Below, one piece after another: positions 32,321 to 39,154 of a stretch of 39,154 bases of DNA (positions within the stretch are counted from its first letter, which is position 1; the number at the start of each line of letters is the position of its first letter). The DNA lies in assembly GCA_016874135.1 (NCBI GenBank), contig VGVE01000021.1, forward strand, positions 1 to 39,154, read 5' to 3'. This DNA is from Gammaproteobacteria bacterium. Lineage in GTDB: Bacteria; Pseudomonadota; Gammaproteobacteria; Pseudomonadales; Azotimanducaceae. The position numbers and the translations under genes were made by a program. The notes below the pieces were generated by a model, which worked only from the letters and a program-made list of their open reading frames with translations, had not been told where the DNA came from and did no database searches.

Positions 32321-33322
32321 ATGAACGAACCTGACTGGCTTTCCGCTGTGCCGAGATTGAGTATCGGCCACCTACCCACACCGTTCGAACCACTGGATCG
32401 TCTCAGCCGCGAACTGGGTGGGCCACGCATCTGGGTGAAACGTGACGATTGCACCGGCCTCGCAACGGGTGGCAACAAGACCCGCAAACTCGAGTATCTG
32501 CTCGCGGATGCAAGGCTCAAAGGTGCGACGGACATCATTACCTTCGGTGCCGTGCAATCGAATCATGCACGCCAAACGGCGATGGCTGCGGCGCGTCTCG
32601 GGTTCCCCTGTCACCTGATCCTCACGGAACAGGTGAGCTGGAAAAACCGCAGCTACGCCACGTCCGGTAACGTGCTCATTGACCGTATCGCCGGTGCTGA
32701 GGTGATGATCGTCCCGCCTGACGCAGCTGCAGAGGCGACTTCGGCGCTGACAAGCAGGCTCACAGAGCAGGGTCGTAGTCCTTACCTCATTCCCGCTGGC
32801 GGCTCCAATGCCACCGGCGCCTTCGGGTATGTTCGCGCCGCTTGGGAGCTGCTCGGCGATTGCGAACGTTTGGGTTTGCAACTGCGGCACGTCGTACACG
32901 CGAGCTCCAGCGCAGGCACCCAATCCGGTTTGATCTACGGCTTCTCCCGACTGGGCCGCGAAGTTCGAGTCACTGGGGTCAACGTCTATCACGACAAACC
33001 GGCAACCCTCGAAACCCGGATCGGAGCGATCATCAGCACACTCGCCGAACGGCATGGTGCCATCGCCCCGCCCCGAATCCATGTGACGGATCGGTATCGT
33101 GGCAAGGCTTATGGCTTACCCACGGACGCGGGCCTCGATGCGATACGAATGTTCGCGCGCTTCGAGGGTCTGCTCTTTGATCCCGTATACAGCGGCAAGG
33201 CTGCGGCGGCGATGATTGATCTCATCAGCGTGGGCGAGTTCAGTGGCGAGGACGATGTGGTGCTGATCCACACCGGGGGCCAGGCGAGCCTGTCGGTTTA
33301 CGACAACGCCTTCACGAGCTGA
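32321..33322 (+). CDS. D-cysteine desulfhydrase family PLP enzyme
   Basis: A 333-residue fold-type II PLP enzyme of the D-cysteine desulfhydrase / ACC deaminase / L-cysteate sulfo-lyase group. The PLP lysine is Lys53 in KRDDCTGLATGGNKTRKLEY, and the cofactor phosphate site IPAGGSNATGAFGYVRAAWEL follows. VQSNHARQTAMAAA is the active-site helix. The C-terminal LIHTGGQASL is typical. D-cysteine breakdown to pyruvate, sulfide and ammonia, or cysteate desulfonation, are both possible; the sequence does not decide. It overlaps the convergent Nudix-like gene by 25 bases. Confidence 0.9.
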   Translation: MNEPDWLSAVPRLSIGHLPTPFEPLDRLSRELGGPRIWVKRDDCTGLATGGNKTRKLEYLLADARLKGATDIITFGAVQSNHARQTAMAAARLGFPCHLILTEQVSWKNRSYATSGNVLIDRIAGAEVMIVPPDAAAEATSALTSRLTEQGRSPYLIPAGGSNATGAFGYVRAAWELLGDCERLGLQLRHVVHASSSAGTQSGLIYGFSRLGREVRVTGVNVYHDKPATLETRIGAIISTLAERHGAIAPPRIHVTDRYRGKAYGLPTDAGLDAIRMFARFEGLLFDPVYSGKAAAAMIDLISVGEFSGEDDVVLIHTGGQASLSVYDNAFTS

Positions 33323-33837
33323 TCCCACCGGGCGGCAATCGACAGGCGATCCATCTCTCGAAGGAACCACGGCGTGAATTCAGCCGGTGACGCCTTGATC
33401 CAGCTGAGCAGCGACTCGCGATCAAGCCAGCGGATCGCCACCACCTCCACTCCATCTGCCCGAATAGACCCATCCGTCGTCAACACAAAAGCCTGTTGGA
33501 TCTCCGCATCGATCCCGCCAGGCCACTGCAGGGCTTCGCGGTAGACTGCCCCGTCCGGTAGCGGCTGCGTGTCTTCAAGTCCAAGTTCTTCAAAGAGCCC
33601 ACGTCGCATGCCGCGCCGGAAGGACTCCCCGTTCTTCAGGTGCTCACCCACCGCATAGTCCCAGCAGTCGGGGTACAGATCCTTGTCCGGCGCCCGTCGC
33701 TGCAAAAGCATCTCCCCACGCCGATTCCAGACGAAACAGTGCACCGACCGGTGCCAGAGGCCGTGCCGGTGGACTTGCGCTCGAGGCACTGTTCCGAGGC
33801 AGGCGCCGTCGTCCCCGAACACCTCGAAATACTCCAT
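33298..33837 (-). CDS. Nudix-like protein with altered Nudix box
   Basis: A 179-residue protein of the IPP-isomerase-like Nudix branch (HRSVHCFVWNRRGEMLLQRR, APDKDLYPDCWDYAVGEHL). In the box G-x5-E-x7-REUxEExGU, the first Gly is Glu65 and the Glu of REU is Gly80, while Glu83, Glu84 and Gly86 remain. Loss of the first REU glutamate removes a metal or catalytic ligand of MutT-type enzymes, so activity is doubtful or altered. The ATG at 33837 is chosen by alignment of the domain; the open frame to 33966 runs over the divergent gene. The 3' end overlaps the PLP gene. Confidence 0.85.
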   Translation of the reverse strand: MEYFEVFGDDGACLGTVPRAQVHRHGLWHRSVHCFVWNRRGEMLLQRRAPDKDLYPDCWDYAVGEHLKNGESFRRGMRRGLFEELGLEDTQPLPDGAVYREALQWPGGIDAEIQQAFVLTTDGSIRADGVEVVAIRWLDRESLLSWIKASPAEFTPWFLREMDRLSIAARWDQLVKALS

Positions 33838-33899
33838 GCATGCCTCCAGCCGCGTTGGTAACCTTCCGCCCACCCCGGTTTCCGACGAGCGAGAACACT

Positions 33900-36026
33900 G
33901 TGAGCGAGACCCGTACCGTACACACCTACTGCCGCATCTGCGAACCCACGTGCGGCCTTGTGGCAACCGTGGATGCCGATGACCGCGTCACGCTGAAACC
34001 GGACAAGTCCCACCCGGTGCATGGCGGCTTCGCCTGCCACAAAGGAATCAACTTCACCGAGATCCATCACGATCCGGACCGGCTCAACCATCCGCTGGCA
34101 CGTCGCGGCCCTGCTAAGAGTGCCAACACCATTGGTTCATTCGAGCAGCTCGACTGGTCATCCGCGTTCACCCAGATTGCCGAGCGGATCAACGCCGTTC
34201 GCGCCAAGCACGGTGATGACGTATTTGCCATGTACACCGGCAATCCGAGCGCTTTTAACGCCACAGCCCGTGAGGGTGCGCGCCGGTTCGCGGGTCAAGT
34301 CGGCGTCCGCTACGCCTTCGGCTCCGGCACCCAGGACTGCACCAACAAGTTCGCCGCATCGGAGCGGGTATTTGGAACCGCGAACCTGCATCCGATTCCG
34401 GATTTTGCACACACCCGATACTTCCTCTCGATCGGTTGTAACCCCCGTATTTCTCACATGAGTTTTGTCCACACCACGGACCCGATGGGCAAGATGCGGG
34501 ATATCGTCAAACGGGGGGGCAAGGTCGTCTACATCAACCCCCGCCGGATTGAATCGGCGAGCCCGGCCACAGGCGAAGTGGTGCTGATCAAACCCGATAC
34601 GGATCTCTACTTTCTCGCCGCGTTGATCCACGAGATCGTCGCCAACCGCTGGCATGACGAGGCTTATCTGCGTGCCCATGGCAGCCGTGTCGGTGAACTG
34701 CTGGCCTTCGTCGCCAACTACTCCGCAGACCGTGTTGCCGGCGTCACCGGTATCGATGCGACGACCATTCGCACCATCGCCCGGGAATTCGCATCGGCCG
34801 AAGGCGCGTCCGTGCATTGCTCCACCGGCGTCAACATGGGGCGCCAGGGCACCCTCGCCTACTGGCTGGTGCACATGTTGTCACTGGTCACCGGCAACCT
34901 CGGTCAACGCGGCGGCAACCTGTATTCGCCGGGCTATTTCCCCGCAGCAACCGTCGGCAAACCAAAAAGTGATGATCCGTTTTTTGATACGGAATTCGGC
35001 CGCATCCGCACCATCACCGGCAGCCTGCCCGGTAACCTGCTCGCCGACTACATCGAGAGCGGCAAGGTCAAAGCCCTGTTCTGCATGTCCGGCAATCCCC
35101 TGCTTTCCATGGGCGGTGAGTCGCGGCTGCGCAAAGCCTTCGCCAAACTCGAACTGTTGGTGGTGATCGACATCTACCCGAATGCCACCTCGACACTCGC
35201 GGATTTCGTTTTGCCCGCCACAGACTGGCTCGAGCGTGAAGACGTCAATGCCATTTCAGTGGGCTTTCATACCGAGCCTTATGTGCAGTACACCCCGGCT
35301 GTGGTGGCACCGGTTGCCGAGCGCAAACCGGAGTGGTGGATCTACGGCAAGCTTGCCGCCGCAATTGGCGGGGCTGATCCGGAAGCCAGCGCTACGTTTG
35401 ATCCTTTGTCACGCGTAAGCCGGCAACTGGCGGGCATCGGCCTCACGCTCGATGAGCTGAAGGCGAAGGAAGGCCATGTCTTCCGCATGCCGGATCCTGA
35501 ACCCGAACTGCTCTTTGCCATCGGCGTGCAGAACGGCAACAAGAGCGTGGACTGTTGTCCGGAGTTTTTCACACCGGACCTCGCCCAGGCGGAAGTGATC
35601 TTCAACGAACTCGAAGCGGAACCGGCGGACGCGCTCAAGCTGATCACCCTGCGCACCAACTACATGGTGAACAGCTGGATGCACAATGTGCCCTCGCTGA
35701 AGCGTGATCACGCCCTTGACAATCCACTGCACATGCACCCTGACGACGCGGCGCGCCGAGGTCTGGCGGCGGGTAAGGAAATCCGCGTCAGCAACCACTA
35801 CGGCAGCGTCATCGCTACGGTGAAGTTCGATGAGACGCTGCGTCCCGGTGTTGTCGCCATGACTCACGGCTGGGGACATGGGGGCAATTCGCGCATGCGC
35901 ATTGCCAGCAATCACCCCGGCGTCAACGTCAACGAGCTTCTGCCAACGGGTCCCGGCAGTTTTGAACGGCTCTCGAATCAGTCGTTCATGACCGGCATTC
36001 CGGTGGATGTGGCGCTCGCGAGCTGA
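33900..36026 (+). CDS. Molybdopterin oxidoreductase with 4Fe-4S cluster (bis-MGD family)
   Basis: A 708-residue molybdopterin oxidoreductase. Cys11, Cys14, Cys18 and Cys46 give the N-terminal 4Fe-4S site (CRICEPTC and ACHKG), as in formate dehydrogenase/nitrate reductase relatives. Domains run through LSIGCNPRISH, VYINPRRIESA, the GNLGQRGGNLYSPG segment and the C-terminal MopB beta barrel (LITLRTNYMVNSWMH, MTHGWGHGGN). Cys147 in GSGTQDCTNK is a candidate molybdenum ligand. No Tat signal is seen, so it is cytoplasmic. I chose GTG 33900; the ATG at 33840 would start three bases from the divergent Nudix start. The substrate is unknown. Confidence 0.93.
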   Translation: MSETRTVHTYCRICEPTCGLVATVDADDRVTLKPDKSHPVHGGFACHKGINFTEIHHDPDRLNHPLARRGPAKSANTIGSFEQLDWSSAFTQIAERINAVRAKHGDDVFAMYTGNPSAFNATAREGARRFAGQVGVRYAFGSGTQDCTNKFAASERVFGTANLHPIPDFAHTRYFLSIGCNPRISHMSFVHTTDPMGKMRDIVKRGGKVVYINPRRIESASPATGEVVLIKPDTDLYFLAALIHEIVANRWHDEAYLRAHGSRVGELLAFVANYSADRVAGVTGIDATTIRTIAREFASAEGASVHCSTGVNMGRQGTLAYWLVHMLSLVTGNLGQRGGNLYSPGYFPAATVGKPKSDDPFFDTEFGRIRTITGSLPGNLLADYIESGKVKALFCMSGNPLLSMGGESRLRKAFAKLELLVVIDIYPNATSTLADFVLPATDWLEREDVNAISVGFHTEPYVQYTPAVVAPVAERKPEWWIYGKLAAAIGGADPEASATFDPLSRVSRQLAGIGLTLDELKAKEGHVFRMPDPEPELLFAIGVQNGNKSVDCCPEFFTPDLAQAEVIFNELEAEPADALKLITLRTNYMVNSWMHNVPSLKRDHALDNPLHMHPDDAARRGLAAGKEIRVSNHYGSVIATVKFDETLRPGVVAMTHGWGHGGNSRMRIASNHPGVNVNELLPTGPGSFERLSNQSFMTGIPVDVALAS

Positions 36027-36040
36027 CCATACGCATGAGG

Positions 36041-36065
36041 ATCTGCCTGTCACTAACGGGCAGAT
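36041..36065. terminator. Hairpin between convergent molybdoprotein and PQQ genes
   Basis: ATCTGCC at 36041-36047 pairs perfectly with GGCAGAT at 36059-36065, 14 bases after the molybdoprotein stop and abutting the PQQ gene stop. No U-tract. Confidence 0.4.
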
Positions 36066-38078
36066 TCAGCGGGGTAACGCAAAACTGATTACTGCATCCC
36101 CTCGCTCCACCGGAAAACCACCGTGGCCGCCTGCGGCGATCACGATGTACTGCCGACCGTCGATTTCATAACTCATCGGCGTCGCATTGGCAGAGGTCGG
36201 CAACGCCGCGCTCCAGAGTTCAGCACCGGACAGGAGATCCACAGCGCGGAAGGTGTACTCGGCCGCCGCACCAATGAAGACCAGACCACTCTGGGTCAGC
36301 AACGGCCCACCGATGTTCGGCACCCCCCAGGCGAAGTTCGGCACCGGAGCCGGCGCAATATCCGCGATGGTGCCAAGGGGCACATCCCAGAGAATCTTCG
36401 ATGCCTTGAGATCGACGGCCACCAGCTTGCCCCATGGCGGCGCGGTGCAGGGCAGATCAAGCGGCGACAAGAACATTCTTCTGGCCATGGCAAACGGCGT
36501 ACCGCGCTGCCGTGCCACTTCCCAGCCATCGAGTTCGCCTGAGGCAAGCAGCGGCTCAACATCATCCCGCGGAATGAGCCGCACGATGCCCGGCAACTGA
36601 TTGACGTTCACAACCGCAATCTGCCGCTCCGCATCGATGGCGACTCCACCCCAGTTGGCTCCGCCCGCCCAGCCTGGATTCACCAGCGTTCCCCTGAGCG
36701 AAGGCGGAGTGAAGATGCCTTCCGAACGCAGGCCTGCAAGGGTGTCTTCACAGGCAACCCGATCAAACCACAGGACTCCGAACAGATCCTCAGGCTGCAG
36801 CGCGCTTTGCTTCACGAGTGGTGGCAGCGATGAAAAGAGCTGCGTCGGCGACGAGACTTCACCCTGCACATCCGTGGCCGGTACTGGACGTTCTTCTACC
36901 GGATGCACGGGTTCACCGCTCTCGCGATTAAAAGAGAACAACATGCCAGTCTTGGTGGCGACCACCACGGAAGGCACCCGTTCAGCACTACGCTCGAGAT
37001 CAATCAGTACCGGTTGTCCGGGCAGGTCATAGTCCCAAAGATCGTGGTGAACAATCTGCTGCGCCCATGCCACCTCACCGGTTTCTGCACGCAACGCAAC
37101 CAGCGAGTTGGCGTGCCGGTTGTCGCCGAGTCGTTCGCCGCCGAAATAGTCCGGGCCTGGTGAGCCAGTGGGCACGAAGATTAGACCTCGCTCCTCATCC
37201 ACCGATAAAGGCGGCCAGGCGTTCGCGCCGCCGGTGCGATCGGCGCTGTCACCCGACCAGGTTGTGCGTGCGGGATCATCTGGATTGCGCGGTATCGGGT
37301 CGAACCGCCAGATTTCCTTGCCTCTTCGCGCCTCCAATGCCCTGACCACACCGCGCTCAAGGGCCACGCCCCGGTTGTCGCCGATGGCGGAACCGAGGAT
37401 GACCAGATTTCGCCACACCACAGGCGGGGATGTGACTGAGTATTCTCCGGGCTCGAGCTCGAACTCCGGTTGTTCCGGCAGCGCACTCGCCCGCAGGTCG
37501 ATCATCCCCTCCTCACCGAAGTCGCGGCAGAGATCACCTGTCAGAGCATCGAGCGCATACAGATGGCCAATGAGAGTTGGCAGAAACACCTTGTGCGTAC
37601 AGGCTTTGGTGTTGACCTCGGAAGAAGCAGCGGCAGACTCGTGCCAGATCGTTACTCCGCGCGAAGCACTCTCTGCATAGTCGACATCCTTCGGCAGCTT
37701 GGAATCGAACCGCCACTTCTCCGCACCGGTTACCGCATCGATCGCAAAGGCTAAGCCGCCACTCGTACTGAAATAGAGCGTTCTGTTCCAGAGGACAGGT
37801 GTGGCCTGAAAGCTGTGATTCTTGTCCCTGAAGCCTTCACCCTTGTCACCGGTGTGAAAGGTCCACGCCGTTTCGAGTGAAGCCACATTGGCTGGAGTGA
37901 TCTGCGTGAGGGGCGCAAACTTCGCCCCGGATGGCGCGCCATAGGATTCCGCTGCGAAGACAGTCGACGGCACCGACAGGATCAACAACAACAACACCTT
38001 CAAGCAGAGACGCGCACTCTGCAGCCATCCGGACAGAAGACGCCGCGATGTCGAGCGCAGACCAGGCGGCTGGTTCAT
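36066..38078 (-). CDS. PQQ-dependent dehydrogenase, glucose/quinate dehydrogenase-like
   Basis: A 670-residue quinoprotein with an eight-bladed propeller of W-motif repeats. An N-terminal signal-like segment (CLKVLLLLILSVPSTVFAAE, 25-44) sends it to the periplasm. The glucose-dehydrogenase segment IVHHDLWDYDLPGQPVLIDL (about 350-369) is clear, as are GGANAWPPLSVDEERGLIF and WGVPNIGGPLLTQSGLVFIG. Unlike E. coli Gcd it lacks five N-terminal membrane helices. Oxidation of a sugar or alcohol with electrons to quinone or cytochrome is inferred. It follows a phosphotransferase-family gene by ten bases, so they are likely one operon. PQQ synthesis genes are not in the window. Confidence 0.92.
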   Translation of the reverse strand: MNQPPGLRSTSRRLLSGWLQSARLCLKVLLLLILSVPSTVFAAESYGAPSGAKFAPLTQITPANVASLETAWTFHTGDKGEGFRDKNHSFQATPVLWNRTLYFSTSGGLAFAIDAVTGAEKWRFDSKLPKDVDYAESASRGVTIWHESAAASSEVNTKACTHKVFLPTLIGHLYALDALTGDLCRDFGEEGMIDLRASALPEQPEFELEPGEYSVTSPPVVWRNLVILGSAIGDNRGVALERGVVRALEARRGKEIWRFDPIPRNPDDPARTTWSGDSADRTGGANAWPPLSVDEERGLIFVPTGSPGPDYFGGERLGDNRHANSLVALRAETGEVAWAQQIVHHDLWDYDLPGQPVLIDLERSAERVPSVVVATKTGMLFSFNRESGEPVHPVEERPVPATDVQGEVSSPTQLFSSLPPLVKQSALQPEDLFGVLWFDRVACEDTLAGLRSEGIFTPPSLRGTLVNPGWAGGANWGGVAIDAERQIAVVNVNQLPGIVRLIPRDDVEPLLASGELDGWEVARQRGTPFAMARRMFLSPLDLPCTAPPWGKLVAVDLKASKILWDVPLGTIADIAPAPVPNFAWGVPNIGGPLLTQSGLVFIGAAAEYTFRAVDLLSGAELWSAALPTSANATPMSYEIDGRQYIVIAAGGHGGFPVERGDAVISFALPR

Positions 38079-38088
38079 GTCGCGCCTT

Positions 38089-39153
38089 TCAAACCGCTCG
38101 CTTCGCCGCAGTCTGTAAGCCTGAGTATCGCGGTTGATCGATAGCGACCTGGTTCACAACGGTTTGCCGCAGGTGCGCGATCAGTTCCGGGTTCTCGAGG
38201 TTGATGGCTCGCGAGCGGATGCGATCCACCAACTCCGCCCGCAATGAACGGGTGTCACCGTTCTGCCCAAGCAGCGCTGTGAGACGCGCTTTTTCTTCTC
38301 GACGATGCACCTCACCAATAGCGAGATCGCGAAGGACGATATCGAGTGAATTGCCGGCGACGCGTGCCAGGAAGTTGGTACGTCCCGTCGTCGTCTTCAT
38401 CACGTCACCATGCAGGAAGTCGCGCACCGAGCCCAGCAACTCATCAAGACGGGGCATGTCGCCATCGTCTTCCGCCTGACCCTTGAGCAAGCGGACCGGT
38501 CCTGGAATAAGCAGGTTCACACAATCCACCTGGCACTCAGAGGAGCGGCGGCCGATACCGGGCCGCTCAACAGTCTTGTCAGGGCCGACTCTGTAGTGTT
38601 CCGCCATACCAAGACAACCCACTGCCCACCAGAAGGAGCCGAACACTTCCCAGAACTTCACGTGTTCCGGATCCACCTTCTGGCCGGAAACGGATTCGTA
38701 GCCGGCAAAAAGATCCTCGTATTCGCCAAAACCACCGACTGGGAGCTCGGTTCGTCCGAAACGCCAGGAGTTGGTACAGATCCAGCCGAGGTCGCGCATC
38801 GGGTCCCCAATGTGCGCAACCTCCCAGTCGAGCACGGCAACGATGCCTTGCGGGCTGAACATGATGTTGCCGTTCCGAAAATCGTTGTGCACCAGTGCCG
38901 ATCTGGTCGCTTTCGGCAAATGATCGAGCAGCCACATCGCAGCGTAATCGATCATCGGTTGAGGTGTGTGGAAGAGCTTGTACCGATCCCAGGTCTGGTG
39001 AACGAACTCCTCTGCGGTGAGCGCGCCGAGACGTTCACTGAGTCCCGACTGCTTCAGATCAACGGAGTGGATGCGAGCAAGCGCCTGCCCACACAGATAC
39101 GCGAGCTTCTGGCGAATGCCATCGAACTCCGGTGCCCTGACGATCCTGGCACC
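38089..39153 (-). CDS. Aminoglycoside phosphotransferase-family protein (5' end outside window)
   Basis: The C-terminal 354 residues of an APH/choline-kinase-fold protein, open to the right edge. The catalytic loop is LVHNDFRNGNIMF (HxDxxxxN) and the metal motif VLDWEVAHIGDPMRDLGW. Before it, ARIVRAPEFDGIRQKLAYLC and QALARIHSVDL fit the family. Close relatives often sit with acyl-CoA dehydrogenases and are not antibiotic resistance proteins. The region after the kinase core (about the last 130 residues) is helical and charged. It is ten bases upstream of the PQQ gene on the same strand, so cotranscribed. Its small-molecule substrate is unknown. Confidence 0.9.
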   Translation of the reverse strand, partial: GARIVRAPEFDGIRQKLAYLCGQALARIHSVDLKQSGLSERLGALTAEEFVHQTWDRYKLFHTPQPMIDYAAMWLLDHLPKATRSALVHNDFRNGNIMFSPQGIVAVLDWEVAHIGDPMRDLGWICTNSWRFGRTELPVGGFGEYEDLFAGYESVSGQKVDPEHVKFWEVFGSFWWAVGCLGMAEHYRVGPDKTVERPGIGRRSSECQVDCVNLLIPGPVRLLKGQAEDDGDMPRLDELLGSVRDFLHGDVMKTTTGRTNFLARVAGNSLDIVLRDLAIGEVHRREEKARLTALLGQNGDTRSLRAELVDRIRSRAINLENPELIAHLRQTVVNQVAIDQPRYSGLQTAAKRAV

Positions 39154-39154
39154 G

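Noticed and set aside
38089..39153. Antibiotic-resistance phosphotransferase
   Set aside because: The fold is the APH/choline kinase family, but the sequence type (HNDFRNGNIMF with DWEVAHIGDP) is that of metabolic relatives often found near acyl-CoA dehydrogenases, with no resistance-gene context.

Overview
The window looks like chromosomal DNA of a GC-rich gammaproteobacterium. The signs are a close TatD orthologue, class 2 (quinone-linked) PyrD, a DUF2835 protein, a GlpG-type rhomboid, PepN, CysE, and a MoxR/DUF58/DUF4381/VWA/BatD cluster in the proteobacterial order. Most genes are housekeeping or catabolic. I see no phage, transposase, integrase, CRISPR array, rRNA or tRNA gene, and genus cannot be assigned from the sequence alone.

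Layout. 1-1347: 3' end of a lytic transglycosylase coupled to tatD. 1358-1615: glutaredoxin-like protein. 1646-4338: four tightly coupled genes (C39-like peptidase, two-helix membrane protein, GNAT acetyltransferase, Ddl-type ATP-grasp ligase). 4340-7094: leftward genes including a GST cut short next to an unidentified ORF, a crotonase-fold protein and an SDR dehydrogenase. 7208-8533: ammonium transporter with a sigma-54 promoter match. 8761-10081: pyrD and a DUF2835 gene. 10231-17176: six-gene moxR/bat operon. 17185-20830: pepN and a glpG-like rhomboid, leftward. 20956-22582: XdhC-family and MocA-like molybdenum cofactor genes. 22528-23424: NAD kinase, leftward. 23631-26471: cysE, a zinc-ribbon-like mini-protein and an alkylsulfatase-like metallo-beta-lactamase-fold enzyme. 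26476-27431: YCII protein and DsbA/FrnE-like oxidoreductase, leftward. 27582-29156: zinc alcohol dehydrogenase and an unknown membrane protein. 29165-30245: two unrecognised leftward genes. 30339-33322: PfkB kinase, two-domain GST-like protein (leftward) and D-cysteine desulfhydrase-family PLP enzyme. 33298-33837: Nudix-like protein, leftward. 33900-36026: molybdopterin/4Fe-4S oxidoreductase. 36066-39153: PQQ dehydrogenase and, upstream of it, a phosphotransferase that runs off the right edge.

How they work together. The clearest functional unit is the moxR/bat operon, probably an envelope-associated ATPase plus VWA assembly. The C39/membrane/GNAT/ATP-grasp run resembles peptide- or envelope-modification cassettes and is the best candidate here for an undescribed system, although its ligase may simply be the cell's D-Ala-D-Ala ligase. 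XdhC plus the MocA-like protein suggest maturation of a molybdenum hydroxylase encoded elsewhere. The molybdoprotein at 33900 belongs to the different bis-MGD class. PQQ, Fe-S/Mo, crotonase, SDR, ADH and alkylsulfatase-like genes point to an aerobic heterotroph using varied organic substrates.

Non-coding structure includes a sigma-54 promoter, three 16-bp tandem repeats before pepN, three inverted repeats before the crotonase gene, and short hairpins at five of the convergent gene ends. No gene-free stretch exceeds 300 bases; the longest is 6014-6308.
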